A stretch of 64,000 nucleotides of DNA from Actinoplanes sp. TBRC 11911 (GTDB lineage: Bacteria; Actinomycetota; Actinomycetes; Mycobacteriales; Micromonosporaceae): contig NZ_JABBNC010000013.1 of the NCBI RefSeq assembly GCF_012933445.1, positions 124,001-188,000 on the forward strand. Reading direction: 5' to 3'. A model generated the notes under the pieces. That model searched no databases. It worked only from the letters and a program-made list of their open reading frames with translations, and was not told where the DNA came from. Positions within the stretch are counted from its first letter, which is position 1. Each line of letters opens with the position of its first letter. A program made the translations under genes and the position numbers. Positions 36,334 to 45,807 of this stretch are shown one piece after another.

Positions 36334-37134
36334 ATGACTGCGGCGGAGCCGCCGGGCACGCCATATTCGTACGCGGCGCTCGGCGACGGCGGGCCCTGGG
36401 TTGCCGCGCTCGCGCAGGCCTGGAGCGCGGTGGCCGACCCGCAGGGCGCGCATCTACCGCCGCCGGATCCGTTAATCATGCGCGAGCGAACGGATGGCGC
36501 GAGCGATCATCTCGGGGAGCGCATCGCGTACTGGGGACCGTTCTTTCACTTGGTGGTCTTCGGCATGGGATGGAGGCGCCCCGACCTCGGAATCGAACGA
36601 TGGCACGAGCTCGGACAGCCGACAGACCATCCAATCCTCGCCGTCGTCAAAGGCTGGTGGGGCCACTACGTTCCAGACGTGCTGGCGTGGGCGGCCAATT
36701 CGCCGTACTTCCTTCTGGAGAACCAATACCTAGGCGCCCGTCACCCGTCATCCGATCGCGACCAGATCAACCCGAAGTGGCTCGAGGCGAGCCGCAGAGA
36801 CTCACGGTGGATGTACATCTTCGGCAGCGGCGACACCATGCATCTTTCGAGCCACGCGACCACGCCGGTCAGCACGAGTTCCGAACCTACAAGCCACCTG
36901 ACGACTGGACCCGACGAGTCGGCCCGGGCCGTACTCGTTTGTGAAACCTACCAAGGCTGGTATCACGAGCTGTCCACCTGTGGGCTTACCCAGACTCGGC
37001 ACGGCTCGTCATGGAAGGTCGACGTCTTCGTGAAACCCCTCGGTTGGCTCGGCACCTACAGACTTTCGCGGCAAACTGGCGCCTGGTTCTCCGGTCAGCA
37101 CCGCTGGCACCAACTGGGCTGGCCACGTTCATAA
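36334..37134 (+). CDS. Unknown protein, tryptophan-rich
   Basis: 266 residues, no family recognised. It is rich in Trp, His and Tyr (AYWGPFFHLVVFGMGWRR, VVKGWWGHYVPDV, YQGWYHEL, SGQHRWHQLGW) and has no membrane helix or signal peptide. Codon use is typical of a real high-GC gene. It stands alone between the divergent SNF2 gene and the truncated TrlF-like gene 25 bases downstream. An accessory protein of the neighbouring defence module is possible, but no sequence evidence supports it. Confidence 0.6.
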   Translation: MTAAEPPGTPYSYAALGDGGPWVAALAQAWSAVADPQGAHLPPPDPLIMRERTDGASDHLGERIAYWGPFFHLVVFGMGWRRPDLGIERWHELGQPTDHPILAVVKGWWGHYVPDVLAWAANSPYFLLENQYLGARHPSSDRDQINPKWLEASRRDSRWMYIFGSGDTMHLSSHATTPVSTSSEPTSHLTTGPDESARAVLVCETYQGWYHELSTCGLTQTRHGSSWKVDVFVKPLGWLGTYRLSRQTGAWFSGQHRWHQLGWPRS

Positions 37135-37159
37135 CGCGGAGCCGCGCCAGAAGTCGATC

Positions 37160-38728
37160 TTGATTAGCAGACTCAGCGACTGCACCACTTTGACTGCACC
37201 CTCGACCAAACATCCCGCCGATACGTCTTCACCCAACTTGTCCAAGGCGATCAGCAGACGGGAAGCGGTCTGGGAGCTGGCGCCGCCGCCTACGCGGCTA
37301 AGACTGGGCTCCGACCTGCGTAAGCTCCGCATCGAGCATGCCCGGCTGCCGGAGATAGCCGCACGCATCCGTGCACTCGAACACGAGCTGCAGGTGTGTC
37401 GCGACAACGGAGTACTGCAAAAGCTCGACATGCACCGGCGCCTCGACCAGGTCGACCAGCAGTTGGCTGACAACGTCGAGGCTATCGAGTCAGAGGAGCG
37501 GTGGGGATCCTCGCTAACCGATGTGAAGGATCAGTTCGCTGACCTGCAGGCCAGCCTGACCGCCATCGAGGACGACCTCACCCGGCAGGCGACGAACGTG
37601 CTGGCCGAGACTAGCGTCGCAATTGATCGCGCCTATGCCGACGCTGTCGCGGCCATGCGGTCGGCACACCACCGCCTCACCGGTCTGCGTGGTGCCCACA
37701 CGAGCCGAGTGCGGGCGCTGACCGACGAGCTCAACGCCGTCAAGCAGGAACTCCACGCCGATAAGATCGACGCAGACGCAGTGCTGCGTTGCACCCGCGA
37801 GCTCGATGCCCTACGAATCGAACACGAGACGCTGGTCGGTAAACAGGCCGACATCGCGCGACTGGGCCACGAGCGCCGCGGGATCCTCGACGAGCTGAAC
37901 AAGGCGCGCGAAAACCAGAGCCGGGTCCGCCAAGACGCCGCCGAAGTGATCAACAATCGGCTGTCGCAACGGCTCCAGGTCGTCGTGACCCCCGATGGCG
38001 ACAACGAACAGTTCGCGACCGCTCTGAAGAACCTGCTTGCCAGGTCCAGCACCCAGGCGACCGCGGTAGCCGCGATCACGGCCCAGGAGGGCATCGACGG
38101 CGCACAGATCGCCGCCATCGTCGAAGCCGGCGCCGACGAGATCGCCCGACGCTTCAGCATCAGCCGCACTCAAGCCGACAAGATTTACGCCTGGCTCACC
38201 GACCCCGAAGCTGACCGGCTTGCCGAGCTAGAAGGCCTCGCGCCCCGCGACGGAGTCAACGTCCTCCTGAACACCGGCCAAGGCAGCAGCGATCTCGATC
38301 ACCTGTCGACCGGCCAACGGGCTACCGCCATCCTCCTGCTGATCTTCACCGTGGACGGCCGGGCGATGCTGCTCGACCAACCCGAAGACGACCTTGACAA
38401 CCAGTTCATCTTCGACGACATCGTCACGATGATCCGGCAGCAAAAGGCTCTCACCGCGCAGGAGCACGATCGGCAGATCATCGCCGCCACCCACAATCCG
38501 AACATCCCCATGCTCGGCGACGCGGAACTCGTGGCGGTGCTCGACGCAACGAACGCCGGCATGGTCGTCGGCAGTCAGGGATCAATCGACAACTTGCAGA
38601 TCCGCACGCACATAAGGCAGGTCCTCGAGGGCGGGGAGGAGGCCTTCATGCGCCGCTACCAGAAGTACGGCGGGATGCGCCTGGCTCTGCCAACCGGACC
38701 GGCACGCTACGGTAGCGGCGCGCCGTGA
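37160..38728 (+). pseudogene. TrlF-family AAA-like ATPase, C-terminal half only
   Basis: 522-codon frame. The C-terminal 220 residues match TrlF-type ATPases: LSTGQRATAILLLIF (signature-like), LLDQPEDDLDNQFIFDDI (Walker B), IIAATHNPNIPMLGDAEL and the closing LEGGEEAFMRRYQKYG. The part before is coiled coil. Full TrlF proteins are roughly 900 or more residues and start with a PHP phosphoesterase domain and a Walker A motif. Neither is present here or in the sequence just upstream, so ATP binding is lost. The first 35 codons (Thr/Ser/Pro-rich) are not family-like and may not be translated. Best read as a 5'-truncated relic, perhaps still expressed. Confidence 0.75.
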
Positions 38729-38797
38729 TTGCCCCACGGCGGTGCGCCGCCGAAGCCTCGGGCGGGCTGGCACCGAGATGGGTGATCAACCTCTTGG

Positions 38798-39616
38798 CTA
38801 CGGAGCGGTGGCGGCGAGGTCGTTGAGAGTTGCGTTCACGACCGAGCGGCACATGGCGAGGGTGTCTTTGTCCGGTGGATCCTGCAGCTCCGGCTGGACG
38901 TTGGGGTGTACCGAATTGCGATATTGGCGCAGAGGGTCGAGGAATCCGCGGGCGTCGCGTTGAATCCATTTCTTTTGGTGGGCAGTCTGGATCAGTGTGC
39001 TTAGCGTCCATTTTTCGGGTGGTTGTTGGGGGTGCGGGAGCCTGACTGCGGCGGCATCGAGCAGGACGCCTTCGAGAAGGCTGCCCAGCATGATGACCGC
39101 GCTGACCCACGCGCCATGACGTTCGCAAATGCGGGCCTCGTTGAGCCGGTTCTGCAAGATGGCAGCCAATGCTGGGTCGCGGACGAGGTCGGTCATCGCG
39201 GTGTGCAGTGCGGTGTCGGCGTCATCGGCAGGTTCGGCGACGCTGTGATCGATCCGGCGGACGGTGGGGCGTCCAAGGCTGTGGGCAACTTCGACGTCTT
39301 CGATAGCCAGGATCTTGTTGAGTTCTTCGGTGATCTGGGCAGCGGCAAACGGGAGGTTGCGGTGTACATATTCGCGTCGGTCGGCGAGGCGTTTGACGAC
39401 GGCTTCGACGGCGCCAGGCTGGTTGCGGCGGGTGCGGAGCTGGCCGGTCAGCCAGTTGCGGCGCGGTTCCTGGAAGCGGGGTACGTTCTGCCAGCCGGCC
39501 TGTTGCAGCAGTTTGGCGAGGTCGTTGCCGGTGCGGCGGACCAAGGGTCTGCCGTCGTCGCCGCAGGCGATGCGGGCGATTTCGGACAGGATGTTGTCAT
39601 CGAGTGCTTCGAGCAT
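38798..39616 (-). CDS. HEPN/Abi-C-like protein coupled to helicase
   Basis: 272 residues from the ATG at 39616, whose bases overlap the upstream helicase stop (TGATG). Longer frames into the helicase gene are Arg-rich and unlikely. An N-terminal helical domain (1-120) precedes a C-terminal domain resembling abortive-infection C-terminal/HEPN folds: RLNEARICERHGAWVSAV, MLGSLLEGVLLDAAA, and LDPLRQYRNSVHP at 227-238. The RxxRNxxH arrangement is the kind of site used by HEPN ribonucleases, though the last Arg-to-His spacing (three residues) is short. Coupling to an SF1 helicase-nuclease suggests a two-gene defence unit where this protein may be an RNase effector. That is inference. Confidence 0.7.
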   Translation of the reverse strand: MLEALDDNILSEIARIACGDDGRPLVRRTGNDLAKLLQQAGWQNVPRFQEPRRNWLTGQLRTRRNQPGAVEAVVKRLADRREYVHRNLPFAAAQITEELNKILAIEDVEVAHSLGRPTVRRIDHSVAEPADDADTALHTAMTDLVRDPALAAILQNRLNEARICERHGAWVSAVIMLGSLLEGVLLDAAAVRLPHPQQPPEKWTLSTLIQTAHQKKWIQRDARGFLDPLRQYRNSVHPNVQPELQDPPDKDTLAMCRSVVNATLNDLAATAP

Positions 39617-42600
39617 CAGCCTTGTCCTTCGTCGTAGTCGTCGTCTTCGTCGCTGTCGGGCATGCTGACGCGTGACCAGGTCTCTTTGCCGGGGGGCGGT
39701 GGAGGTCGTAGCGAGGTGGGGCCGATTCCTCGTACCTCCAGGTGCTTCCACAGCGGGGCCAGCGCAACTTTGGGATCGTGCAGGTATTCACTTTCTCGAA
39801 TCCGGACGATCTGCCAGCCGGAGCGCAGTAGTTCACGTTCGCGTTCGATCTCGCGTTCGATGTCCTCGAGGGTCATGGGTAGCGCGGCGCAGTGGCATTC
39901 GACGGCCAGTTGGCTGTTGTCGCCCACGACCAGCAGATCGATCGGGTTGCCGTCGAGTGGGTAATGGGCAATGACGGTGTAGTCGCGACGGCGCAGTTCG
40001 AGGAACACCCGTTGTTCGAGCAATGATTCGAATGGGTCGCTCAGCAGGTCCGGCGACAGATGGTCCAGGTCGGGGTCCATGGCGAGGCGGATGGGCGGAT
40101 TCTCCATGTAGACCAGCAGGGAGCGGCGCAGGTCGGTGAGCCCAAGTTGGTCGTCCGGTACGGAGGTGAATAGCCACAGTTGGTCGCGGGCGCGGGTAGC
40201 GGCGACGTTGAACCGCTGCCGGGCTTCTCGTCTGGTGGCCGGTTCGGGGCTCTTGTCCACGACCATAGACAGCAGGATGACGTCACGTTCGTCGCCCTGG
40301 AAGGCGGCGGGATCGCCGACTCGGATCTTAAAACGGCGGCGTTTCTCCGGGCCGATGAAGGTGTCGATCATCCGGTTCAGAACGTTGACGTGTTCCTTGG
40401 ATGTAAGCAGGAGGATGACGCCGATGGTCTTGCCGCGGTAGAGCGGGTTGTCGACCATCTTGCGTATTTCATCGACTATCTTTGTGGCTTCGGCTTCGTT
40501 GTACCGGTTGGTGCCGACGCCCATTGTGGTGGCGTGTTCGACTCGGACGACGTTGAGTGGGTCGAGACGTTGCGCCTGTAGTTGCCTGAGCGGGCGGAGT
40601 CTGCCCTCGTAGAATTCGTCGGTGGACCAGCCGATTATTTCCGGGACGCAGCGGAAGTGTTCGACCAGTCTTACGACGTCGAGTAGGTGGGTCGAGAGAA
40701 GTTCGTACAGGTTCGAGTCTGGACCGAAGTCCTGTCGGAGATGGTCGGGGAGTTCTTTGAGGTATTCGTTGGCCATCCGCCAGTAGGCGGGCAGTTTCTT
40801 CGGGGGAAAGCCCGGCGTGCATTGCCGGTCGTCGCCGACGATGACGGCGCGGGGCGCCGGCCACAGCAGGAAGGCCGCGTCGACGGTCACCTGGCTGGCC
40901 TCATCGATGATGAGCACGTCGAATGCGTCGGGTTCGGCGGGGATGTCACTGGCTACGTCCTCGACGCGCATCAGTAAGGCTGGCACGGCGCGGGTTGCGT
41001 CGCGCAGCGCCGAGCGTAGGCCTTTGGTGCGTTGGATTTTGTAGTCTCCGCCGTCCCTGCCGTATCGGTTGACCGCAGAGCGGTATGACTGCAGCGCTTG
41101 CCACTGTGGCAGGCCGCGGCGGTGAATGAAGTGCAGCAGCGCTCGTTTTGCGGCTAGGTGTTCGGTGACCTGCCGCAGCTGCCCTTCGGTCTCATCGAGT
41201 GCTTGCCGGTATTGCTGCTCGCGTTGCGCTGCCGGAACTCCGTCGACGTGGGCGGCCGCCCGTGCCCAGTTCCATGCGGCCTGAAGGGCTATCAGCCGTG
41301 GCCGCCAGGCCGGATCGGTGGTGGCGCGCAGGTGTTCGGCGAGTTTCGGGTGTGCTGAGGCTAGCTGCTGCAGCAGTTCGTCGCGGCGGCGGCGTTGCAA
41401 AAGGCGATGACGAGTGTGCGCGATGTCTCGATGGGCCTGCGTGTAGTTGGCGGCGTCCCGCTCATCGACGGCTTTCAGTAGCCGGTCGAGCAACGGGCCG
41501 GGGCGGGCCGTAGTGCTCGCAGCGAGCAGTGTTCGGGTCATCTGCTCCAGCATGGTGGTGAACTGTGCGGCCAGCATGATCCGGCTGGCGTTGCGCACGA
41601 GCCGGACGATCAGGTCCCAACGCCCTGGCGCGGTGACGAGGTAGCGGGAGTCCGGGCGTTGCAGTGCCTGCTCGATCGGGCGGCGGGCGGCGGCGAGCTG
41701 GATGATCGCGTCCAGGCTGGTTTTGATGTCCCGCAGCTGGGTCATCTGCAGCCGGTGTGTTCCGGCTCGCCAACCGATGCCCATGGTTCGGCACATCTCG
41801 ATCACGCCTGCGCAGGCTGCCTCTGCTCGTAGAGCGGCGATCACCGTCTGCGCCTGCTCGAGGTTTGCCAGCGGTGCCCCGCCGACCGTGCAGCACTGCA
41901 GCAGTTCGGCGGCCTGGGCTTGCTCCGGCGCCGGGAGCAGGCGCCGTATCCGGCGGCCGCCTTGCCGGATACGAGTGGGTTGTTGCAGATAGTGACGCAA
42001 TCGTTTGGCCTGCCGCAGCAACCGGCCGACGTCGGTATGCCCGTCGGTAGCACCCCAGTCGATGTCACGGTCGTCTGCGGATACGGCATCCTGCAGCACA
42101 GGGCTGACGTGGTCAAACGCGGCTTGCAGCGACGCCCACGACGCGCCACTGCCGCCTTGCAGTAGATCCGTGGCGGCGACCAGCCGCCAGTCGTCGCGCT
42201 GCCACAACGACAACGTCTCTGACAGGCCGCAGCCACTGAGGGCGTCGGACACCCGGTTGACGGTGTCGGTCAGTTGCTGCAGCACCGGCCCGCTGAGCCC
42301 CTCCATCAGCGTCTTTACCTCGTCGAAGTCGTCGCTGAAGATCCGTTGCGCCTCCGCGATCGCCCGCACGGCACGCACGATCGTCGCTGGCTCGGACACC
42401 ATCGCCGGATCCGGCACGTGCACGTCGTCATCGAGCCCGGTGTAATCCGCGTCCAGCAGCTGCAGCAACTCGTCAGCTTCGTGGCCGTTCAGCGGCGCCG
42501 TGACCGCAGCATCGGGCGGCAGCTCACCGATCCAGCCGTGTATCGCACGGTCGTTCTCAACCGCGGCGATCACCTGTGCTGGAATTCCCCGGTAGCCGTC

Positions 42601-43608
42601 GATGTCCAGGTGCTGCGGCCGGTACTCGGCCGCGCGGAGATCGCGCAGTTCCTCGGTCACGCAGGCCAGCCGGCGGCGAAGCTCGTCGTGTCGTTGCCGC
42701 AGTGTCGCGATGTCGCGGGACAACAGCTGTGGGTCAGCGGCCGACGACAGCTCGGACAAGGCGATCAGCGTCCGATCGAGGTCTTTGCGGTCCTCGGCCG
42801 ATTTGCCCTGCGCCAGCACTGCCAGGTCACGCACCCCATCGGGAAGCAAGTCGTGAACGACCTTCAAGGGCTGCCGGTGTCTGCTGGTCACCAATACTCG
42901 CAGCCCATCGGCGAGTAACGCACAGATCAGGTTTGCAATCGTGTGGGTCTTGCCTGTTCCGGGCGGGCCCTGCACAACGACGGCGGCGTTGGTACGCAGT
43001 TGCTCGATCACGCGCCGCTGCTGCCGATTCGACGCTAACGGCAGCAGCGGGTCGTCGCTGATCGGTGGGACCGTTTTGTCGTTGATCCACGCCGTCCGCT
43101 GCTGACGATCCAGGGGCTCGATCAGTTGCGTAAGCCCCAGCGGGGAACGTGCGTCGACCGCGTCCAGCGTCTCGGCGATCTGCTCATAGAATGAAGCCAC
43201 TCCGCTGCTTTCCCGCGGCCGCAGAAATAGGGCCGGCGACAGGGTCAGCAGCAGACGGCTCTCCGCCGCCGGCTCTGGCTCGGCCAGCACCGGCTCCCAC
43301 CGGGGAGGTGTCCGCCATCGCAGTTTGAGCCATTGCTCCAGCCACACCGCAACGTCGGGAGATAGCGGTTCGAGACTTGACCAGGCCGGCAACGGCATGC
43401 TGGTAGACGTGGCGAGGTAGCCGTCGTTGAGGTCGAAGACGTCCTCGTCGGTGCGGTGCAGGCCATCGGTCAGCGCCAGCCGGATCACATCGTGGTCCGG
43501 GTCGATCTCTGCCTCCACCTGTCCGGCCAGAAAATGCTGGCGTAACGACCAACGACCCGTGTCGAAGTCGCTAACCAGCCCCGACGCCGAGGACCAGCTC
43601 GTGCTCAT
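39616..43608 (-). CDS. SF1 (Upf1/Dna2-like) helicase with C-terminal Vsr/DUF559-like nuclease domain
   Basis: 1330-codon frame. Walker A GPPGTGKTHT at 214-223 is followed by a large coiled-coil insertion (about 260-850). The rest of the helicase core follows: DVLIIDEASQ (motif II), GDDRQCTP (motif III), LVEHFRCVPEI, and FNVAATRARDQLWLF (motif VI). The last 150 residues form an endonuclease-like fold (SLLEQRVFLELRRRDYTV, IDLLVVGDN, LAVECHCA, GWQIVRIRES) similar to Vsr/DUF559 proteins; the usual ECDG reads ECHC. The N-terminus is incomplete because the preceding part of the same protein is in another frame (43571-44083). It should unwind and cut nucleic acid in defence. It is coupled to the HEPN-like gene. 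Confidence 0.88.
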   Translation of the reverse strand: MSTSWSSASGLVSDFDTGRWSLRQHFLAGQVEAEIDPDHDVIRLALTDGLHRTDEDVFDLNDGYLATSTSMPLPAWSSLEPLSPDVAVWLEQWLKLRWRTPPRWEPVLAEPEPAAESRLLLTLSPALFLRPRESSGVASFYEQIAETLDAVDARSPLGLTQLIEPLDRQQRTAWINDKTVPPISDDPLLPLASNRQQRRVIEQLRTNAAVVVQGPPGTGKTHTIANLICALLADGLRVLVTSRHRQPLKVVHDLLPDGVRDLAVLAQGKSAEDRKDLDRTLIALSELSSAADPQLLSRDIATLRQRHDELRRRLACVTEELRDLRAAEYRPQHLDIDGYRGIPAQVIAAVENDRAIHGWIGELPPDAAVTAPLNGHEADELLQLLDADYTGLDDDVHVPDPAMVSEPATIVRAVRAIAEAQRIFSDDFDEVKTLMEGLSGPVLQQLTDTVNRVSDALSGCGLSETLSLWQRDDWRLVAATDLLQGGSGASWASLQAAFDHVSPVLQDAVSADDRDIDWGATDGHTDVGRLLRQAKRLRHYLQQPTRIRQGGRRIRRLLPAPEQAQAAELLQCCTVGGAPLANLEQAQTVIAALRAEAACAGVIEMCRTMGIGWRAGTHRLQMTQLRDIKTSLDAIIQLAAARRPIEQALQRPDSRYLVTAPGRWDLIVRLVRNASRIMLAAQFTTMLEQMTRTLLAASTTARPGPLLDRLLKAVDERDAANYTQAHRDIAHTRHRLLQRRRRDELLQQLASAHPKLAEHLRATTDPAWRPRLIALQAAWNWARAAAHVDGVPAAQREQQYRQALDETEGQLRQVTEHLAAKRALLHFIHRRGLPQWQALQSYRSAVNRYGRDGGDYKIQRTKGLRSALRDATRAVPALLMRVEDVASDIPAEPDAFDVLIIDEASQVTVDAAFLLWPAPRAVIVGDDRQCTPGFPPKKLPAYWRMANEYLKELPDHLRQDFGPDSNLYELLSTHLLDVVRLVEHFRCVPEIIGWSTDEFYEGRLRPLRQLQAQRLDPLNVVRVEHATTMGVGTNRYNEAEATKIVDEIRKMVDNPLYRGKTIGVILLLTSKEHVNVLNRMIDTFIGPEKRRRFKIRVGDPAAFQGDERDVILLSMVVDKSPEPATRREARQRFNVAATRARDQLWLFTSVPDDQLGLTDLRRSLLVYMENPPIRLAMDPDLDHLSPDLLSDPFESLLEQRVFLELRRRDYTVIAHYPLDGNPIDLLVVGDNSQLAVECHCAALPMTLEDIEREIERERELLRSGWQIVRIRESEYLHDPKVALAPLWKHLEVRGIGPTSLRPPPPPGKETWSRVSMPDSDEDDDYDEGQG

Positions 43609-44083
43609 TCTTGCCGGCCTTCTCGATCATCTTTTTCAAGCTGGCGAAAAGATCATCAGCTGTTTGCGCGGCCTTCTGCTGTTTCATCCACTCCGACCAT
43701 CCGGCAGACCAGTCTGCAAAGACCGCGAGAACATGGTCCGGAACCTCCGCATCGCCGGCCCCAGAGCGGTCGTGGGGAGGTTCGCGCAGCGACGGCTCGG
43801 GCCCCCACGGGTCCGTCGCAACAAACTCCGGGCTCAACCAGCCTGCCAACCCCGGCGGCGGCTCGGGGTACGGCACCAGGGACGGCCGCTCGAGTACGAG
43901 GAACGAGCCTTGCTCCGGGTCCGCCTGCAAGGCCAGCAGCTCCGCCAGCCACAGCGGGGACGCACCTTTGAGCGAGTCCCGGGCGCCTGAGCGCGAGTTG
44001 CGACGGACGAAGCGCAGGTAGGTGACAAGGCGCCGCGTACGGTCGATCAGGTCAGCATCGGTCGGTGACAGCAGCTCAGGCAC
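43571..44083 (-). CDS. N-terminal part of the SF1 helicase, out of frame with the rest
   Basis: 170 codons. The sequence (RTRRLVTYLRFVRRNSR..., PLWLAELLAL, SLREPP, DWSAGWSEWMKQQKA, ending NEHELVLGVG) matches the N-terminal extension normally fused to this helicase family, and the next expected residues (LVSDFDTGRWSLRQHFL) are in the following frame. One extra G in the GTCGGGGCTG run (C-run 43579-43582 on the plus strand) separates them. The fused protein would be close to 1490 residues. If the frameshift is real the helicase would have to start internally, or frameshifting must occur. Confidence 0.75.
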   Translation of the reverse strand: MPELLSPTDADLIDRTRRLVTYLRFVRRNSRSGARDSLKGASPLWLAELLALQADPEQGSFLVLERPSLVPYPEPPPGLAGWLSPEFVATDPWGPEPSLREPPHDRSGAGDAEVPDHVLAVFADWSAGWSEWMKQQKAAQTADDLFASLKKMIEKAGKNEHELVLGVGAG

Positions 44084-44154
44084 GCATCCTCCTCAACAGC
44101 CCAGCAACACAGAATGTGGGAGAACGACCACTGAAAGCAACATGGTGAACATGA

Positions 44155-45279
44155 ATGAACCCACTGTTTCGGCAAGAAAGGGGACTGCGAAATGACGGCA
44201 CCGGGCGACCAGACGCCGATCGGTGGTTACCGGTGAGTGGTCGCCCACCCGCCGCCGGCCCGCTGCTCGCCGACCAGGTCGGCTATCGCGGCAGCGACGA
44301 CGTCCTACTGCGCGGCGCGCTCTACGAGGTCTGGGGCGCCATCTGCGTCGGTTGTGGACGCGCCAAGGTCTTCACCGAGACGCAGATCGAGCACCTGATC
44401 CCGCGCACCGTTGACCCCTCTGTCCTCGACGAACTGATCATCTACCACGGGCTCGACACCGATTTCCACGTCGACCAGCCTGCGAACCTAACCGTGATCT
44501 GCGGGCCCTGCAATAACAAGAAACGCGACCGGATCCTGCGTACGCCGGGGATGACCACCCTCCTGCATATCGCCCGCGACCATAGCCCGCACGTGATCCG
44601 GCTCGTCCGCGAGCACGCCACCGCGCGCCAGGTCGCCCGCGGACTGACCACCGCTGTCCGGGCCGACATGCGTGACGCGAAGACCCGCGCCGAGTTCATG
44701 CAGCATGCCCCCGCCGTGGTGCAGACCTTGGCGCTGCTGGACGAGAAGAAGGCAGATTTCGTCGTGCACCGAGATATCCGGCTCTCCCTCTGCGGCGACA
44801 TCGTCAGTGCCTCGCTGACCCTTGACGCCTACGGCCGCGCAGTGTCCACCTGGGTCGAAGAATTCTGTGGCCGGCCGTGGCGCGAGGTCCTCGAAGACGG
44901 TGTACGCGAGCTGATCACTTATGTCGCCGACCGAGCTGACTGGGCCGCGCGCAACGAATTTGATGAAACCGGGAACCTTGCCTCCATCAGCACCGACGCC
45001 TTGTTCACTCCCATGCGCATCAGCGGATGTCATCGTGATGGCACGAGGATGACCGTTGAAATTAGCGGGCAGATGCACGGCTACTACACCGCAGTCGTGA
45101 ACGACATCGACCCGTGGGGTCCCGACCCCGAGATCATCGACATCGGGGTCGACGTGCATGTCATCGCGCAGTACACCATGACGATGAGCTGGGACCTCAC
45201 TGCGGCCCCCGTTATGCGCGTCAAGACCGACGTGTGGATTCCCGGCACCGCCGTTGATGTCGAGACCAGCCGGGCGTGA
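44155..45279 (+). CDS. HNH endonuclease-domain protein
   Basis: 374 residues. The HNH module lies near residues 60-125: CVGCGRAKVF, then IEHLIP with the catalytic His, and NLTVICGPCNNKKRD closing the zinc-binding ββα-metal fold. The C-terminal 200 residues are unfamiliar, with mixed alpha/beta strands. The start is uncertain: the first 30 residues are poorly protein-like and a GTG at 44233 is a plausible alternative. It lies between the helicase module (divergent) and a HTH protein gene. HNH proteins in such islands are commonly restriction or abortive nucleases. Confidence 0.8.
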   Translation: MNPLFRQERGLRNDGTGRPDADRWLPVSGRPPAAGPLLADQVGYRGSDDVLLRGALYEVWGAICVGCGRAKVFTETQIEHLIPRTVDPSVLDELIIYHGLDTDFHVDQPANLTVICGPCNNKKRDRILRTPGMTTLLHIARDHSPHVIRLVREHATARQVARGLTTAVRADMRDAKTRAEFMQHAPAVVQTLALLDEKKADFVVHRDIRLSLCGDIVSASLTLDAYGRAVSTWVEEFCGRPWREVLEDGVRELITYVADRADWAARNEFDETGNLASISTDALFTPMRISGCHRDGTRMTVEISGQMHGYYTAVVNDIDPWGPDPEIIDIGVDVHVIAQYTMTMSWDLTAAPVMRVKTDVWIPGTAVDVETSRA

Positions 45280-45748
45280 ACGGCGCCGCCGACCAGCGGG
45301 CCCGGCAGGAGCCCTGGACGATCCGCTTCACTGGTCCCGTCGAGGAGGAGTCCCTCTTCTTCGTTGCGCGCCGGCCGGCCTCGCACATCTGCCAGACACG
45401 ACTGCACCGCCGCTCCGAGAGGGAGCGTTGAAGCAGCCTCTGCTGCGGCTCGAACGCTCTCACCCTTGGCTGCGGCATTCGAGCGAGCCCCTCTCGGTCC
45501 CTCACGCCCCGAGGCCAGCTGTTTGCGCGCGGGCTCCGACCTGCGCCAGTCGCGTATCACGCTGCGCGTGGCTCTGATCGCCGCCACTGTCTGGATCGGA
45601 ACTGTCGTGCTCCGCCCTCATGCTCGGGGAGCATCGCATGACATCGAGGATCAGCGAATGCCGTAGCGGGCGTACCCGGACGTACGGTCTGCCCGGCTGG
45701 CGCGGACACACGCGACGTTTCCCTGTCCAACTTGTCCTTCTTAGCGGA
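45280..45748. other. Intergenic, no gene supported
   Basis: About 470 bases containing inverted-repeat-rich, Arg/Pro-coding junk frames on both strands. Several GAGAGGGAGCG/CGCTC-type palindromic pieces are present near 45415-45490. No protein family or RNA gene is recognisable. Confidence 0.35.
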
Positions 45749-45797
45749 TGGCACAGTTGGCACAGGCTTCGCTTTCGGCACTGTGCCATTTGTGCCG
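45749..45797. promoter_or_regulatory. Operator-like cluster of GGCACA palindromes
   Basis: Two direct copies TGGCACAG (45749-45756 and 45758-45765) face two inverted copies CTGTGCCA (45781-45788) and TTGTGCC (45790-45796). TGGCACAGT and ACTGTGCCA are perfect inverted partners, and GGCACTGTGCC (45777-45787) is itself a palindrome. The cluster ends 11 bases before the ATG of a HTH-containing gene, consistent with autoregulation by that protein. Confidence 0.6.
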
Positions 45798-45807
45798 TCG
45801 TTGAGTT

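Noticed and set aside
36219..36944. 241-codon plus-strand ORF overlapping the unknown gene at 36334
   Set aside because: Arg/Gly/Pro-rich out-of-frame shadow of the 266-residue protein.
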